Notes: generated from the sequence alone by a model not told the origin. A DNA stretch of 64,000 nt from an uncultured Clostridium sp. (GCA_947253885.1 CAMYAO010000002.1:1-64000), one strand, 5' to 3'. Positions 16,734 to 25,657 are shown, counted from the first letter of the stretch. Numbers and translations: made by a program.

Positions 16734-18542
16734 CTAATTTTCATCCAACTTCAAAACACTCATAAAGGCCTTTTGCGGAATCTCTACATTTCCTACCTGA
16801 CGCATCCGCTTTTTACCTTCTTTTTGTTTCTCCAACAATTTTCTCTTTCGTGAAATATCTCCACCGTAACACTTTGCAAGTACATCCTTACGCATTGCCT
16901 TTACCGTCTCACGTGCAATTACTTTTCCGCCGACAGCTGCCTGTATTGGAATTTCAAATAAATGTCTCGGTATCTCATCTTTTAATTTTTCACACATCTT
17001 GCGTCCGCGTTCATAGGCACTTCCGGAAAATACAATAAAGGAAAGTGCATCTACCTCTTCTCGGTTAATCAAAATATCCAGCTTTACAAGCTCCGATCTG
17101 GTGTAACCATTCAACTCATAATCAAAAGACGCATACCCTTTAGAACGGGATTTTAATGCATCGAAGAAATCGTAGATAACCTCGTTTAACGGTAAATCAT
17201 ATTTTAAAACTGCACGTGTCTCTTCTATATATTCCATGGAATGATAAATCCCGCGTCTTTCCTGACACAGTTCCATAATCGTTCCGATGTAATCGGAAGT
17301 TACCATAATTTCGGCGCTGATCATAGGCTCTTCCATATGATCAATTTCTGACGGATCCGGCAGATTGGAAGGGTTGGTTACCTCTACCATCGTGCCGTCT
17401 GTCTTATAGACATGGTAGACAACAGACGGTGCCGTCGTAACCAGATCCAGATCAAATTCACGTTCCAACCGTTCCTGAATGATTTCCAGATGAAGCAATC
17501 CTAAAAACCCGCATCGAAAACCGAATCCGAGTGCAATAGAAGTTTCCGCTTCAAACTGTAAAGATGCATCATTCAACTGAAGCTTTTCCAATGCATCCCT
17601 TAAATCCGGATATTTAGCTCCATCTGCCGGATACAATCCGCAGTACACCATCGGTGTAACCTTTTTATAGCCAGGAAGAGGCTCTGAACACGGATGCAAC
17701 TGATCGGTTATCGTATCACCGACGCGCGTATCCGCCACATTTTTTATACTTGCCATGATATAGCCAACCATACCGGCAGACAACTCTTCACACGGAATAT
17801 ACTGTCCTGCACCGAAATAGCCGACCTCTACAACATCAAATTTAGCATTGGTTGCCATCATGCGAATCTTGCTCCCGACCTTGACCGTTCCCTCTTTTAC
17901 CCGACAAAAAACAATCACTCCTTTATAGGAATCATAGACGGAATCAAAAATCAGAGCTTTGAGCGGTGCCGATGCATCTCCTGACGGTGCCGGTATTTTC
18001 TCAACAACGGCCTCCAACACATCTTCAATATTCAGACCGGTCTTAGCAGATATTCTCGGTGCATCATCTGCTTCAATTCCGATTACATCTTCAATCTCTT
18101 CTGCAACTCTGTCCGGATCCGCACTTGGAAGATCTATTTTATTGATTACCGGCACTACATCCAGATCATGATCCAGTGCAAGATAGACATTTGCCAGTGT
18201 CTGCGCTTCTACTCCCTGCGCCGCATCTACTACAAGAATCGCTCCGTCACAGGCCGCCAGACTCCGGGATACCTCATAATTAAAATCCACATGACCTGGT
18301 GTATCTATTAAATTAAATATATATTCCTGCCCGTTCTGTGCCTGATATACAATACGAACCGCCTGCGCTTTAATTGTAATTCCACGCTCACGTTCCAATT
18401 CCATATTGTCCAACACCTGTGATTGCATCTCACGGCTTGTTAACAATCCTGTTTTCTCTATAATACGATCCGCTAAAGTAGACTTACCGTGATCGATATG
18501 TGCAATAATACAAAAATTACGAATTTTACTTTGGTCTGCCAC
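16734..18542 (-). CDS. lepA: Elongation factor 4 (LepA)
   Basis: LepA is a ribosome-associated GTPase that back-translocates stalled ribosomes or aids initiation and 30S assembly. The 602 residues have the GTPase motifs AHIDHGKSTLADR (G1), RERGITIKAQ (G2), DTPGHVDF (G3), NKIDLPSADP (G4) and SAKTG (G5), then domains like EF-G II, III and V and the LepA-specific C-terminal domain ending VEIPQKAFMSVLK. The start codon is GTG with GGAGG 8 bases upstream. In sporulating Clostridia and Bacilli gpr and spoIIP lie between rpsT and lepA; here only 210 non-coding bases are found. Confidence 0.98.
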   Translation of the reverse strand: MADQSKIRNFCIIAHIDHGKSTLADRIIEKTGLLTSREMQSQVLDNMELERERGITIKAQAVRIVYQAQNGQEYIFNLIDTPGHVDFNYEVSRSLAACDGAILVVDAAQGVEAQTLANVYLALDHDLDVVPVINKIDLPSADPDRVAEEIEDVIGIEADDAPRISAKTGLNIEDVLEAVVEKIPAPSGDASAPLKALIFDSVYDSYKGVIVFCRVKEGTVKVGSKIRMMATNAKFDVVEVGYFGAGQYIPCEELSAGMVGYIMASIKNVADTRVGDTITDQLHPCSEPLPGYKKVTPMVYCGLYPADGAKYPDLRDALEKLQLNDASLQFEAETSIALGFGFRCGFLGLLHLEIIQERLEREFDLDLVTTAPSVVYHVYKTDGTMVEVTNPSNLPDPSEIDHMEEPMISAEIMVTSDYIGTIMELCQERRGIYHSMEYIEETRAVLKYDLPLNEVIYDFFDALKSRSKGYASFDYELNGYTRSELVKLDILINREEVDALSFIVFSGSAYERGRKMCEKLKDEIPRHLFEIPIQAAVGGKVIARETVKAMRKDVLAKCYGGDISRKRKLLEKQKEGKKRMRQVGNVEIPQKAFMSVLKLDEN

Positions 18543-18587
18543 AGATATTGCCTCCGTTTTCTATATGAAATACCATAATTCTTTGAA

Positions 18588-18617
18588 AGTATATCATAGC
18601 CAACTTTTATTTGTCTA
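18588..18617 (-). promoter_or_regulatory. Probable lepA promoter
   Basis: Minus-strand -35 TAGACA (18612-18617) and -10 TATACT (18588-18593) are 18 bases apart and about 45 bases before the lepA start. The spacing is one base over ideal. Confidence 0.5.
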
Positions 18618-18637
18618 TAAAAATGCCTGTTTTCATA

Positions 18638-18666
18638 TTGACAACAAGGATATTGTCAGCTACAAT
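18638..18666 (+). promoter_or_regulatory. Sigma-A promoter of rpsT
   Basis: A perfect -35 TTGACA (18638-18643) and -10 TACAAT (18661-18666) with a 17-base spacer lie on the plus strand. A leader of about 80 bases runs from there to the start of rpsT; no known leader motif was recognised in it. Confidence 0.85.
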
Positions 18667-18752
18667 ACTTAAGTATGTTTTCTTAGAACGTCCGTGTCCG
18701 GATCTATGAAAACAATTTAGAAACAATTCTCAGTATGGGAGGTGTAATAGAG

Positions 18753-19016
18753 ATGGCAAATATTAAATCAGCCAAAAAAAGAATTTTAGTTGCAAAAACT
18801 AAAACAGAAAGAAATAAAGCGATTCGTTCTAAGGTAAAAACTGCTATTAAAAAAGTAGAGTCTGCTGTTGCAGCAAATGATAAAGCTGCTGCTGCTGATG
18901 CTTTAGTTGCTGCTACTTCTGAAATCAGTAAAGCTGCTACTAAAGGAGTTTACCACAAAAATAATGTTGCTCGTAAAGTTTCTCGTTTAACTAAACTTGT
19001 AAACAAAATCGCATAA
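18753..19016 (+). CDS. rpsT: 30S ribosomal protein S20
   Basis: S20 binds 16S rRNA early in 30S assembly. The 87-residue basic, helical protein begins MANIKSAKKRI and ends KLVNKIA, with the family segment GVYHKNNVARKVSRL. An earlier in-frame ATG at 18735 would add six residues, but the GGGAGGTG ribosome site lies between the two and points to 18753. It is monocistronic, with its own promoter and terminator, and faces holA tail to tail, in the classic holA-rpsT neighbourhood. Confidence 0.97.
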   Translation: MANIKSAKKRILVAKTKTERNKAIRSKVKTAIKKVESAVAANDKAAAADALVAATSEISKAATKGVYHKNNVARKVSRLTKLVNKIA

Positions 19017-19021
19017 TATAA

Positions 19022-19060
19022 AAGAACTATTGATTCCGTCATTCAATAGTTCTTTTTTTT
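19022..19060 (+). terminator. Intrinsic terminator of rpsT
   Basis: A perfect 12-bp stem (19022-19033 with 19043-19054) with a 9-base loop runs into eight consecutive T residues. Confidence 0.95.
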
Positions 19061-19069
19061 ATTTCATCT

Positions 19070-20047
19070 TTATCTTCCAAATCGGATCAACAGCATTTCT
19101 ACTGCAATTTGAGGTTGCACCAATCCGTTTTTAATTCTGTAATCTGTTTCCAGACAATAATTCAGCCAGTCCGTCAGCGTTTCTTCCGGAATCCGTTTTT
19201 CTTCCGTTACCAGATTTTTAATCTGCCATGGAGCTCTTCTTACCTCAGATGCAATTTCTCTCTCAGAATATCCCTTCAAACGCAATTCTTTTATTTGTAA
19301 CCACAAATGAATCTGCCATGTTAATTTTGCCAATATTCCGACCGGTGTCTCTTTCAGATACAATAAATCTTCAAATCGTCTCAGGACTTCTCCCTTATTC
19401 TTTAAAGATAAGTCCTTATATAATTCAAATAATTTATTCTGTACATTACCGGATGAAATCGCCAAAATATCCTCTTCCGTAATATGAGTCTGGTCGGCAC
19501 AGTAGGAAATCAGTTTTTCAACCTCTTTATCCAGAAGCTCCATACTTAGTTCCCGCTCATTTAAAAACAAAGACAGCGCTCTCGCATTCATTGTCTTTTG
19601 TTCCATTTGTAATTTCCCCTTGATCCAGTTACAGATTCTGTCATAATTCTGCTTCTTGTATTCATTTACAGACCCGTACTTTGAAACAGCTTTAAATAAT
19701 TTGTATTTTTTGTCTGCTTTTTCCTCCTCAAAAATCAGATAGGTCGTCTTTGGCATTCTCTCCAAATATTCAGCGAGCAGATCATTGGATTTTGTGAAAA
19801 ACCCGCTTCTCGATACAACAATCACTCTTTTATCCGAAAAAAAAGGCATCGTATCTGCAAGCTCTATGATTTTTTCAACCTCACACTGTGCTTCTGAAAA
19901 TACAGTGTAGTTCATAGTATCTTCCACATCTGCCAATGCCTGAATCAATCTTTTTTTATAAGAACGAACCAAAAAAGATTCCTCTCCGTAAAGTAAATAT
20001 ATATTTTGAAACTTTTGTTCTTTGATATCTTTGATTACACTTTCCAT
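19070..20047 (-). CDS. holA: DNA polymerase III subunit delta
   Basis: HolA is the clamp-loader subunit that opens the beta sliding clamp. The 325-residue protein has the expected divided AAA+ fold without a working P-loop: NIYLLYGEESFLV at the start, MPFFSDKRVIVV near residue 75, a middle helical region and the C-terminal collar domain (RFEDLLYLKETPVGILAKL). Length and context (next to rpsT, near comEC) fit YqeN of Bacillus. The ATG at 20047 has no recognisable Shine-Dalgarno site, and a TATAAT lies only 7 bases upstream, so the mRNA may be leaderless. Confidence 0.93.
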   Translation of the reverse strand: MESVIKDIKEQKFQNIYLLYGEESFLVRSYKKRLIQALADVEDTMNYTVFSEAQCEVEKIIELADTMPFFSDKRVIVVSRSGFFTKSNDLLAEYLERMPKTTYLIFEEEKADKKYKLFKAVSKYGSVNEYKKQNYDRICNWIKGKLQMEQKTMNARALSLFLNERELSMELLDKEVEKLISYCADQTHITEEDILAISSGNVQNKLFELYKDLSLKNKGEVLRRFEDLLYLKETPVGILAKLTWQIHLWLQIKELRLKGYSEREIASEVRRAPWQIKNLVTEEKRIPEETLTDWLNYCLETDYRIKNGLVQPQIAVEMLLIRFGR

Positions 20048-20054
20048 GTCTTTT

Positions 20055-20083
20055 ATTATAGCACACTTGAATCTTAAATCGAA
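20055..20083 (-). promoter_or_regulatory. Probable holA promoter, very close to the start codon
   Basis: A perfect -10 TATAAT (20055-20060, minus strand) has a weak -35 TTCGAT 17 bases upstream. Only 7 bases separate the -10 from the holA ATG, so transcription would begin at or next to the start codon. It overlaps the divergent promoter of the EamA gene. Confidence 0.6.
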
Positions 20084-20095
20084 ACTGTATACAAT
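20067..20095 (+). promoter_or_regulatory. Promoter of the EamA transporter gene
   Basis: Plus-strand -35 TTGAAT (20067-20072) and -10 TACAAT (20090-20095) are 17 bases apart, about 32 bases before the start codon. Confidence 0.75.
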
Positions 20096-20127
20096 GAAGA
20101 TTATATGTAATTCAGAAAGGGATCATC

Positions 20128-21048
20128 ATGTCAAAACAGTTTTTACAAAAAACACCTGTTGTTTGTATTCTAGCCTTACTTTGTACTGCTTTGTGGGGAA
20201 GCGCTTTTCCTTCTATTAAAATAGGATATCGCTTATTTTCCATTGCCACCAATGACAGTGCATCACAGATTATCTTTGCAGGAATCCGATTTACTTTAGC
20301 AGGATTGCTGGTTATTATTTTTGCTTCTATCCGGGAAAAGAAGCTGTATATTCCAACAATGACTTCTTTCCCCAAAATACTTACACTTGCATTATTTCAA
20401 ACCATACTGCAATATTCCTTCTTTTATATCAGCATGGCAAGAATGTCCTCTGTAAAGGGTTCTATTCTGAATGGAACCGGCACTTTTTTTGCAATTTTGT
20501 TAGCAGCTCTTTTTTTTCGTGCCGAAAAATTAAGCACACGTAAGATTCTGGGCTGTATAGTCGGTTTTATCGGACTAGTAGTCGTAAATATATCCGGAAG
20601 CAGTTTCGACCTGTCTTTCTCTCCCTTTAAGGAGGGATATATGTTGATTGCCGCACTGTCATCCGGTTTTTCAAACGTATTTATCCGCTTATTTTCTCAA
20701 AAAGAAAACCCGGTTCTCTTGAGTGGATATCAGTTTTGTTTAGGCGGAATAGCTTTGATTCTGCTCGGAAAGATACTCGGCGGAACCATGATTCCTCTCC
20801 ATCCGGTCGCTTTTGTACTTCTATTGTACATGGCTCTGATTTCTGCTGTTGCCTACACTATCTGGGGAATTCTTTTAAAATACAATCCGGTTTCCAAAGT
20901 CAGTATTTTCGGATTTACGATCCAAATCTTTGGCGTACTGCTGTCTGCAGTTATATTAAAAGAATATCAAAATTTAAACCTCTATGCGGGAATTGCACTT
21001 GTTCTGGTCAGTCTCGGTATCTATCTGGTCAACCATTCCAAAGCCTGA
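20128..21048 (+). CDS. EamA/DMT superfamily transporter
   Basis: The 306-residue protein is an integral membrane transporter with about ten hydrophobic segments arranged as two EamA repeats, the drug/metabolite transporter fold. The first repeat begins VVCILALLCTALWGSAFPSIK, quoted here only as ALLCTALWGSAFPS, a hallmark of the family; the second has a similar ALSSGFSNVFIRLFS. Substrate cannot be told; members export amino acids, metabolites or drugs. It stands on the plus strand between comEC and holA, genes that are usually adjacent and codirectional, so it appears to be an insertion in that order. Ribosome site AAAGGG. Confidence 0.85.
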   Translation: MSKQFLQKTPVVCILALLCTALWGSAFPSIKIGYRLFSIATNDSASQIIFAGIRFTLAGLLVIIFASIREKKLYIPTMTSFPKILTLALFQTILQYSFFYISMARMSSVKGSILNGTGTFFAILLAALFFRAEKLSTRKILGCIVGFIGLVVVNISGSSFDLSFSPFKEGYMLIAALSSGFSNVFIRLFSQKENPVLLSGYQFCLGGIALILLGKILGGTMIPLHPVAFVLLLYMALISAVAYTIWGILLKYNPVSKVSIFGFTIQIFGVLLSAVILKEYQNLNLYAGIALVLVSLGIYLVNHSKA

Positions 21049-21071
21049 CACCTCCGTCACTTCCCCATAAT

Positions 21072-23258
21072 TCAACTGACAGATCCGTACATGGTTCGCA
21101 GCATCGCTTGTCCCGATTCGGATATTCTGATGCTTATCTGTCCGGATTTCTTTGTCTCATAGATTGTGTCACATCCTTTTCTCCGATCCGCAGTTTCTCT
21201 GTTCTCCTTATCTTTATATTTCTTTTTCTTTTCGGATACAATAACATGCTTCTCCTTCCATACATCACTTATCCGCTCCGGCATTTCCTGCAAATGTATC
21301 AGATCCGCCCTCTGATCCTGACTTTTCAGTAACTCTATTTGATGGATTGTTTCTGCAAATATAATCGTATATCCTCGCAACTTTAAATTCCAAGCCCTGA
21401 TAGATTCTTCTGATATGCAACGCATATTTCCATTTGCAAAAGAAATCTCACTTCCTGTTTTGCTATAACGTACCACTATATTTCTTTCCTCCGCTATTCG
21501 AAGAAGCCGATAAAATTCTTTATCTCGTCTGATCTGCTCCGGCAACAAAAGTGCCCTGATCGGATAGTGCTCTTCCAATACACTCAGAATCACGTCCTTT
21601 TCTTCTATTTGATTTCGACTGCAGATCCATGTATCCATCTCTTTTATTCCTTTTGATTTCAAAAAAGGCAATATCTGATTGTGTCCGACATCAGACTTTT
21701 GAGAACTGCATCCGTCCAAAAAAACAGATGCTCCATCTGACGTAGAAATACAAACCGCTCTTCCGCTTCCGACATCCAGAAAAACAATCTGATCATACTG
21801 TTTCTTCGGAAACAAAAGCAGTCCCAGTACTATTCCGATCAACAGAACAACTTTTATTTTTTTTCGTACAGAAACAAGTACTGTCCCTACCATACCTGTA
21901 TAACAAATTACTACCAGTAAGACAGACGGCATACCTGTAATCAATGTGTTTCCACCTATAGAATCCCATGATTGCATCCCAAAATCAAATATAGACAGCA
22001 ATTTCTGTGAAACAGATAAGCAATATCGTCCCGGCAACGGCAAAAACAGACAGAAAAGACCTGCTAAAATAGCAAAAAGCAACACCATTCCGACCCATGG
22101 CAAGAATAACGTATTAAAAATCAAACCGGAAATGGAAATCTGAAAAAAATAATAAGCTGTAATCGGAAGCATTCCGAAAAACACTCCCAGTGTTATCGAG
22201 ATTTGTGCGAGCATCTTATTTAATACGTTTGATATTCTTTTATGATTTTTCAATCGTTGAAGTCTAATAGAAAAAATCGGACAGAAAAAACAGATGGACA
22301 AAATGGCAAAAACAGATAAAACAAAACCGGAATAAAAGACAATAAGTGGATTCCACGTCAGAATAATTAAGACAGTGTACAGTAATGAATAAAACATGTG
22401 ATAAGGTGCACCGAACAGATTTGCAATTAAGAATATAATAAACATCAGAAAAGCACGAACAGAACTGACGGCATTTCCTGAAAATAAAACAAATAATGCA
22501 ACTATGATAAATGCTGTGATTCCGGAAGTCAGATAGGATATTCCGAATCTTCGCATACACCGATAAAGAAGCAACCCGACAATGGAAATATGAAGTCCTG
22601 ATATTGCTAAGATATGGGAGAGACCGTGTATTTGATAGTCAATTTTACTTTCTCTGGTCAAACCCGACTTATCTCCGGTTATCATTGCAGTCAAAATTCC
22701 ACTGTGATGTGATGATAACTCCTGTAAGAAGAATTTCTGTATCCTTCTTCTGCATTGTTCTGTTTTTTCTGACATATAAAACGTCGGCAATTCTAAAACA
22801 GTTGCCGTCACTGCATCTAACGAAAAAAGAATTCTCTGACTTTTGAAATATTTTTTTTGATTGAACTCCCCTTCATTTCTCGGAAATTCGGCTAACCGAA
22901 CCTTTCCACTGAATCGAATATGGCTTCCGATTTGAAATCGATCTTTGGGATATCGAACAAGAATCTGCTGACAGGATCGACTGGACTGAGTCGTTTGATA
23001 TCTGACATTTTTCAGATAGTAGATGATGGTATTTTGTTTCGGTATTTTAGAAATAAGCGTACCTTCCGCAGATACGGATTCGCCTGAATGAAGTGCCTGA
23101 TATTGGTATTCATAATCATATTGAACAATAAGAAAGAACACTATTATACAGGTACTCCAGATTAAAAGAATAACAGCTCTGTATTTATGCAGTATAATCC
23201 TCCCCTTTGACAAATGGCGGAACTTCTTTTGCATTCCGCCATTTGCATATTTAATCAT
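21072..23258 (-). CDS. comEC: ComEC/Rec2 DNA uptake channel with degenerate MBL-like domain
   Basis: ComEC forms the inner-membrane channel for single-stranded DNA in natural transformation. The protein (728 residues from the ATG at 23258) has an N-terminal DUF4131 region, the competence domain with LSHILAISGLHISIVG, about ten membrane helices and a C-terminal beta-lactamase-like region from about residue 488. That region opens normally (VFLDVGSGRAVCI) but where the HxHxDH metal site should be it reads TWICSRNQIEEKDV, so it is probably inactive. The start is uncertain: 23258 overlaps the stop of the GerMN gene by 8 bases, TTG at 23279 and ATG at 23237 are alternatives, and a strong AAAGGGGAGG lies further downstream. 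It is the last gene of an operon with comEA and a two-component system. Confidence 0.9.
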   Translation of the reverse strand: MIKYANGGMQKKFRHLSKGRIILHKYRAVILLIWSTCIIVFFLIVQYDYEYQYQALHSGESVSAEGTLISKIPKQNTIIYYLKNVRYQTTQSSRSCQQILVRYPKDRFQIGSHIRFSGKVRLAEFPRNEGEFNQKKYFKSQRILFSLDAVTATVLELPTFYMSEKTEQCRRRIQKFFLQELSSHHSGILTAMITGDKSGLTRESKIDYQIHGLSHILAISGLHISIVGLLLYRCMRRFGISYLTSGITAFIIVALFVLFSGNAVSSVRAFLMFIIFLIANLFGAPYHMFYSLLYTVLIILTWNPLIVFYSGFVLSVFAILSICFFCPIFSIRLQRLKNHKRISNVLNKMLAQISITLGVFFGMLPITAYYFFQISISGLIFNTLFLPWVGMVLLFAILAGLFCLFLPLPGRYCLSVSQKLLSIFDFGMQSWDSIGGNTLITGMPSVLLVVICYTGMVGTVLVSVRKKIKVVLLIGIVLGLLLFPKKQYDQIVFLDVGSGRAVCISTSDGASVFLDGCSSQKSDVGHNQILPFLKSKGIKEMDTWICSRNQIEEKDVILSVLEEHYPIRALLLPEQIRRDKEFYRLLRIAEERNIVVRYSKTGSEISFANGNMRCISEESIRAWNLKLRGYTIIFAETIHQIELLKSQDQRADLIHLQEMPERISDVWKEKHVIVSEKKKKYKDKENRETADRRKGCDTIYETKKSGQISIRISESGQAMLRTMYGSVS
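23211..23245 (-). other. 12-bp hairpin at the 5' end of comEC
   Basis: Arms 23211-23222 and 23234-23245 are perfect reverse complements around an 11-base loop. In the transcript the hairpin covers the first possible comEC codons and is followed within 12 bases by the Shine-Dalgarno-like AAAGGGGAGG. It has no U-tract, so it is not a normal terminator; it may shape comEC translation. Confidence 0.6.
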
Positions 23259-24189
23259 TTGTGCTATTGGTCTCCACAAGATCCAATTTTTGTGTGAAAT
23301 ATTGATTTAATTTTATATTAGTACGGTATGTAATTGCCGAATTGCTGTTTACAGAAATCTGAACACTGTTTACGGAAGAAATGGAGGTAAGTGAATTTAC
23401 AATCGAATATATCACCACCTTCTCCGACACATCATAGTTTTGTGTCAAAAAATCCTTATTAAAATCAACATAGGCAACACCCGACATCACAGTAACACTG
23501 TTTACGGCTGTTTTTTTCGGCAGTGCGGATTTAGCCTTTGCCCGCTCCTCACTCGGTCCGGCAAGCAATGCGCGCATAACCAGCTTTGCCTCTGATTCAT
23601 TGTTATTATTGGAAACTCTGCGCACCTCTTTGATCAGCTTTTTTCCGTTTAATGAGGAAAAATACAAGGTAATATCCTCTGCTTTCTTATCTAATCGATT
23701 TTCTATCGACTGAACCGATACGGACTCTTTTGTCATCATTCCGACTTGATTTCCATCCGCAGTACGTAGCGGTGCTCCATCTACATAAAATGAAACACTT
23801 GCTACCGATTCAATCTGGGTCAATGTTTTGACCAGTAAAGATCTGGTCAATATCTCCCGCACCGCTGTCATATCGCTATATGCTTTATTAAAATAGAGGA
23901 ATAGCTGGTGTTCTTTAAAAACATAACGAACCAGTTTTACTTTCTCCGGTAATAACGGTTCCCGATGTCCCTTTGCTTTCTGTTCTTTAATCGCAGTGAT
24001 TACATTTGCAACCTTTCGATCATCAGTTCGTCCCTCAATCATATAGGTCTTTGCCAAGAGTCCGGTCTGTGTACTGTTTGTATAATACAGATAATCGGAA
24101 GACGTATTCTGCTTTCCGTTGCCACAGCCCACAAGTCCGATTGAACAACAAAAAAAGGCAATGAAAACCAAATTTATACTTTTTTTCAT
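23251..24189 (-). CDS. GerMN domain lipoprotein
   Basis: The 312-residue protein begins MKKSINLVFIAFFCC and has a lipobox ending in GLVGC at residue 21, so it should be a lipid-anchored extracytoplasmic protein. Two GerMN-type domains follow, the first around FKEHQLFLYFNKAY and the second around DITLYFSSLNGKK and SGVAYVDFNKDFL. GerMN domains occur in spore germination protein GerM and in LpqB-like partners of sensor kinases. It begins 16 bases after the histidine kinase gene and overlaps comEC, so it may modulate the kinase, as LpqB does for MtrB; that is inference. The start at 24189 gives a proper signal peptide; a longer reading would put 39 residues before it. Confidence 0.88.
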   Translation of the reverse strand: MKKSINLVFIAFFCCSIGLVGCGNGKQNTSSDYLYYTNSTQTGLLAKTYMIEGRTDDRKVANVITAIKEQKAKGHREPLLPEKVKLVRYVFKEHQLFLYFNKAYSDMTAVREILTRSLLVKTLTQIESVASVSFYVDGAPLRTADGNQVGMMTKESVSVQSIENRLDKKAEDITLYFSSLNGKKLIKEVRRVSNNNNESEAKLVMRALLAGPSEERAKAKSALPKKTAVNSVTVMSGVAYVDFNKDFLTQNYDVSEKVVIYSIVNSLTSISSVNSVQISVNSNSAITYRTNIKLNQYFTQKLDLVETNSTND

Positions 24190-24205
24190 TTGTACATTCC
24201 TTATA

Positions 24206-25645
24206 CTATTTTGTACGATATACCAAAGGGATACGAACAGTAAATGTAGTACCTTCCCCTTCAATACTATGAAGACGAATCGCTCCCCTGTGCATAATAA
24301 TCGCATTTCTGGTAATTGCCAACCCCAAACCGGTTCCCCCGATCTCCCTTGAATGTGACTTATCTACCCGATAGAATCGTTCAAAAATATGTGCCTGAGA
24401 ATCCTCCGGAATTCCCATACCGTTATCCTCCACATTCACAAAGAAGTTCTGATGGTCGGCATTCAGTGTTACATGAACATAACCGCCCGGATTATTATAT
24501 TTAATCGCATTTTCCACCAAATTGGATAAAGCCAATGTCAGTTTAACCTCATCGATCTCGGCTGTAACAGGACGGAAACTCTCCAATACCAGACTGATAT
24601 CTTTTGATTCCGCAATCGGTGTTAATCTCTTCATCAGCAATTCCAGCAATTCATTGATATTCACACTTGTAATATTTAAAGTGACATTCGATTTATCCAA
24701 GCGAACCAATGATAGAAGATCGTTAATAATCTTGTTCTCACGTTCAATTTCCTCTGTAATATCAAGCATGAACTCTCGATAAAGATCTGCCGGAACATCC
24801 GGTTGTGCATTTAAAGAGTCTGCCAGCACTTTCATCGATGTAAGAGGTGTTTTTAATTCATGCGATACATTTGATACAAATTCCTGCCGAGACTGATCCA
24901 CCAGCTGCATACGTTCCAACATATCCTTTGCGGCATCGGATATCATTTCCGTTTCCTCATAATCACTCACTCGATGAAAGGTGTCATCATAACCGTTTTG
25001 AATATCTGAAATGGACTGTGCCAGACGATGCATAGGCTGTACCATTTTCCCTGATATATAAAATCCGAAAACGATCAAAACCACATATGCTACCGCCTGT
25101 ACGATAAATACCCATATCTTTACATTTGCCAATTCTGTATTCAAAAAATCCGTGCTGGTCGTAATCATCATTACACCATATACGTCCTTGGATCCGTTTT
25201 GATAGATGGGAATCGCCACCTGAATATATTTTTTTTGTAAATCGTAATTTTTAATTTCTACTTCTTTATCCTGTGTTCTATACGCCTTATTGATCGATTC
25301 CGAGATATAGATTTTTCCGGTATCTCTTGCATAAGTATCCTTCACTACCTCGAAAGAAGAATTAACCAAAATAATACGTCCGTCATAGATCGCTGCCAAC
25401 TGGTCCAGTTCTGCTTGAATCGAATTTGAGGACGTATCATTTATAAAATCATTCTTTGTAATCTGAGCGGAGAGCAACTTCATTTGACTTGTTATACTGG
25501 AAATCCTCTCCTGCACAAGATTTCTTTCGTAAGTGTGTAAAATAACCATACGAACCGCAACACTGGGAACAATACCGAACAGCAGTAAAAATAAAAATAT
25601 ACGAAACCTTAAACTTTTAAAATAACTTCTGATTGTTTCAAACAT
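24206..25645 (-). CDS. Membrane sensor histidine kinase (HAMP, HisKA, HATPase)
   Basis: The 479-residue protein is a class I sensor kinase. It has a first membrane helix at about 15-35, an extracytoplasmic sensor of about 140 residues with a PAS/Cache-like strand pattern, a second helix at about 177-198, a HAMP domain, the phospho-acceptor His262 in SHELKTPLTS, and an ATPase domain with NLVENAIKYNNP (N box), DNGMGIP (G1), FERFYRVD (F box) and GGTGLGLAI (G2). The layout resembles WalK/PhoR without an extra cytoplasmic PAS domain. It lies 12 bases after its response regulator. The signal is unknown; the GerMN lipoprotein encoded next is a candidate partner. Confidence 0.95.
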   Translation of the reverse strand: MFETIRSYFKSLRFRIFLFLLLFGIVPSVAVRMVILHTYERNLVQERISSITSQMKLLSAQITKNDFINDTSSNSIQAELDQLAAIYDGRIILVNSSFEVVKDTYARDTGKIYISESINKAYRTQDKEVEIKNYDLQKKYIQVAIPIYQNGSKDVYGVMMITTSTDFLNTELANVKIWVFIVQAVAYVVLIVFGFYISGKMVQPMHRLAQSISDIQNGYDDTFHRVSDYEETEMISDAAKDMLERMQLVDQSRQEFVSNVSHELKTPLTSMKVLADSLNAQPDVPADLYREFMLDITEEIERENKIINDLLSLVRLDKSNVTLNITSVNINELLELLMKRLTPIAESKDISLVLESFRPVTAEIDEVKLTLALSNLVENAIKYNNPGGYVHVTLNADHQNFFVNVEDNGMGIPEDSQAHIFERFYRVDKSHSREIGGTGLGLAITRNAIIMHRGAIRLHSIEGEGTTFTVRIPLVYRTK

Positions 25646-25657
25646 AGTATAAGCTTC

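Noticed and set aside
20736..21332. 198-residue plus-strand frame across the end of the EamA gene and comEC
   Set aside because: It is out of frame with EamA and antisense to comEC, is rich in Ser and His without a domain, and lacks a ribosome site.
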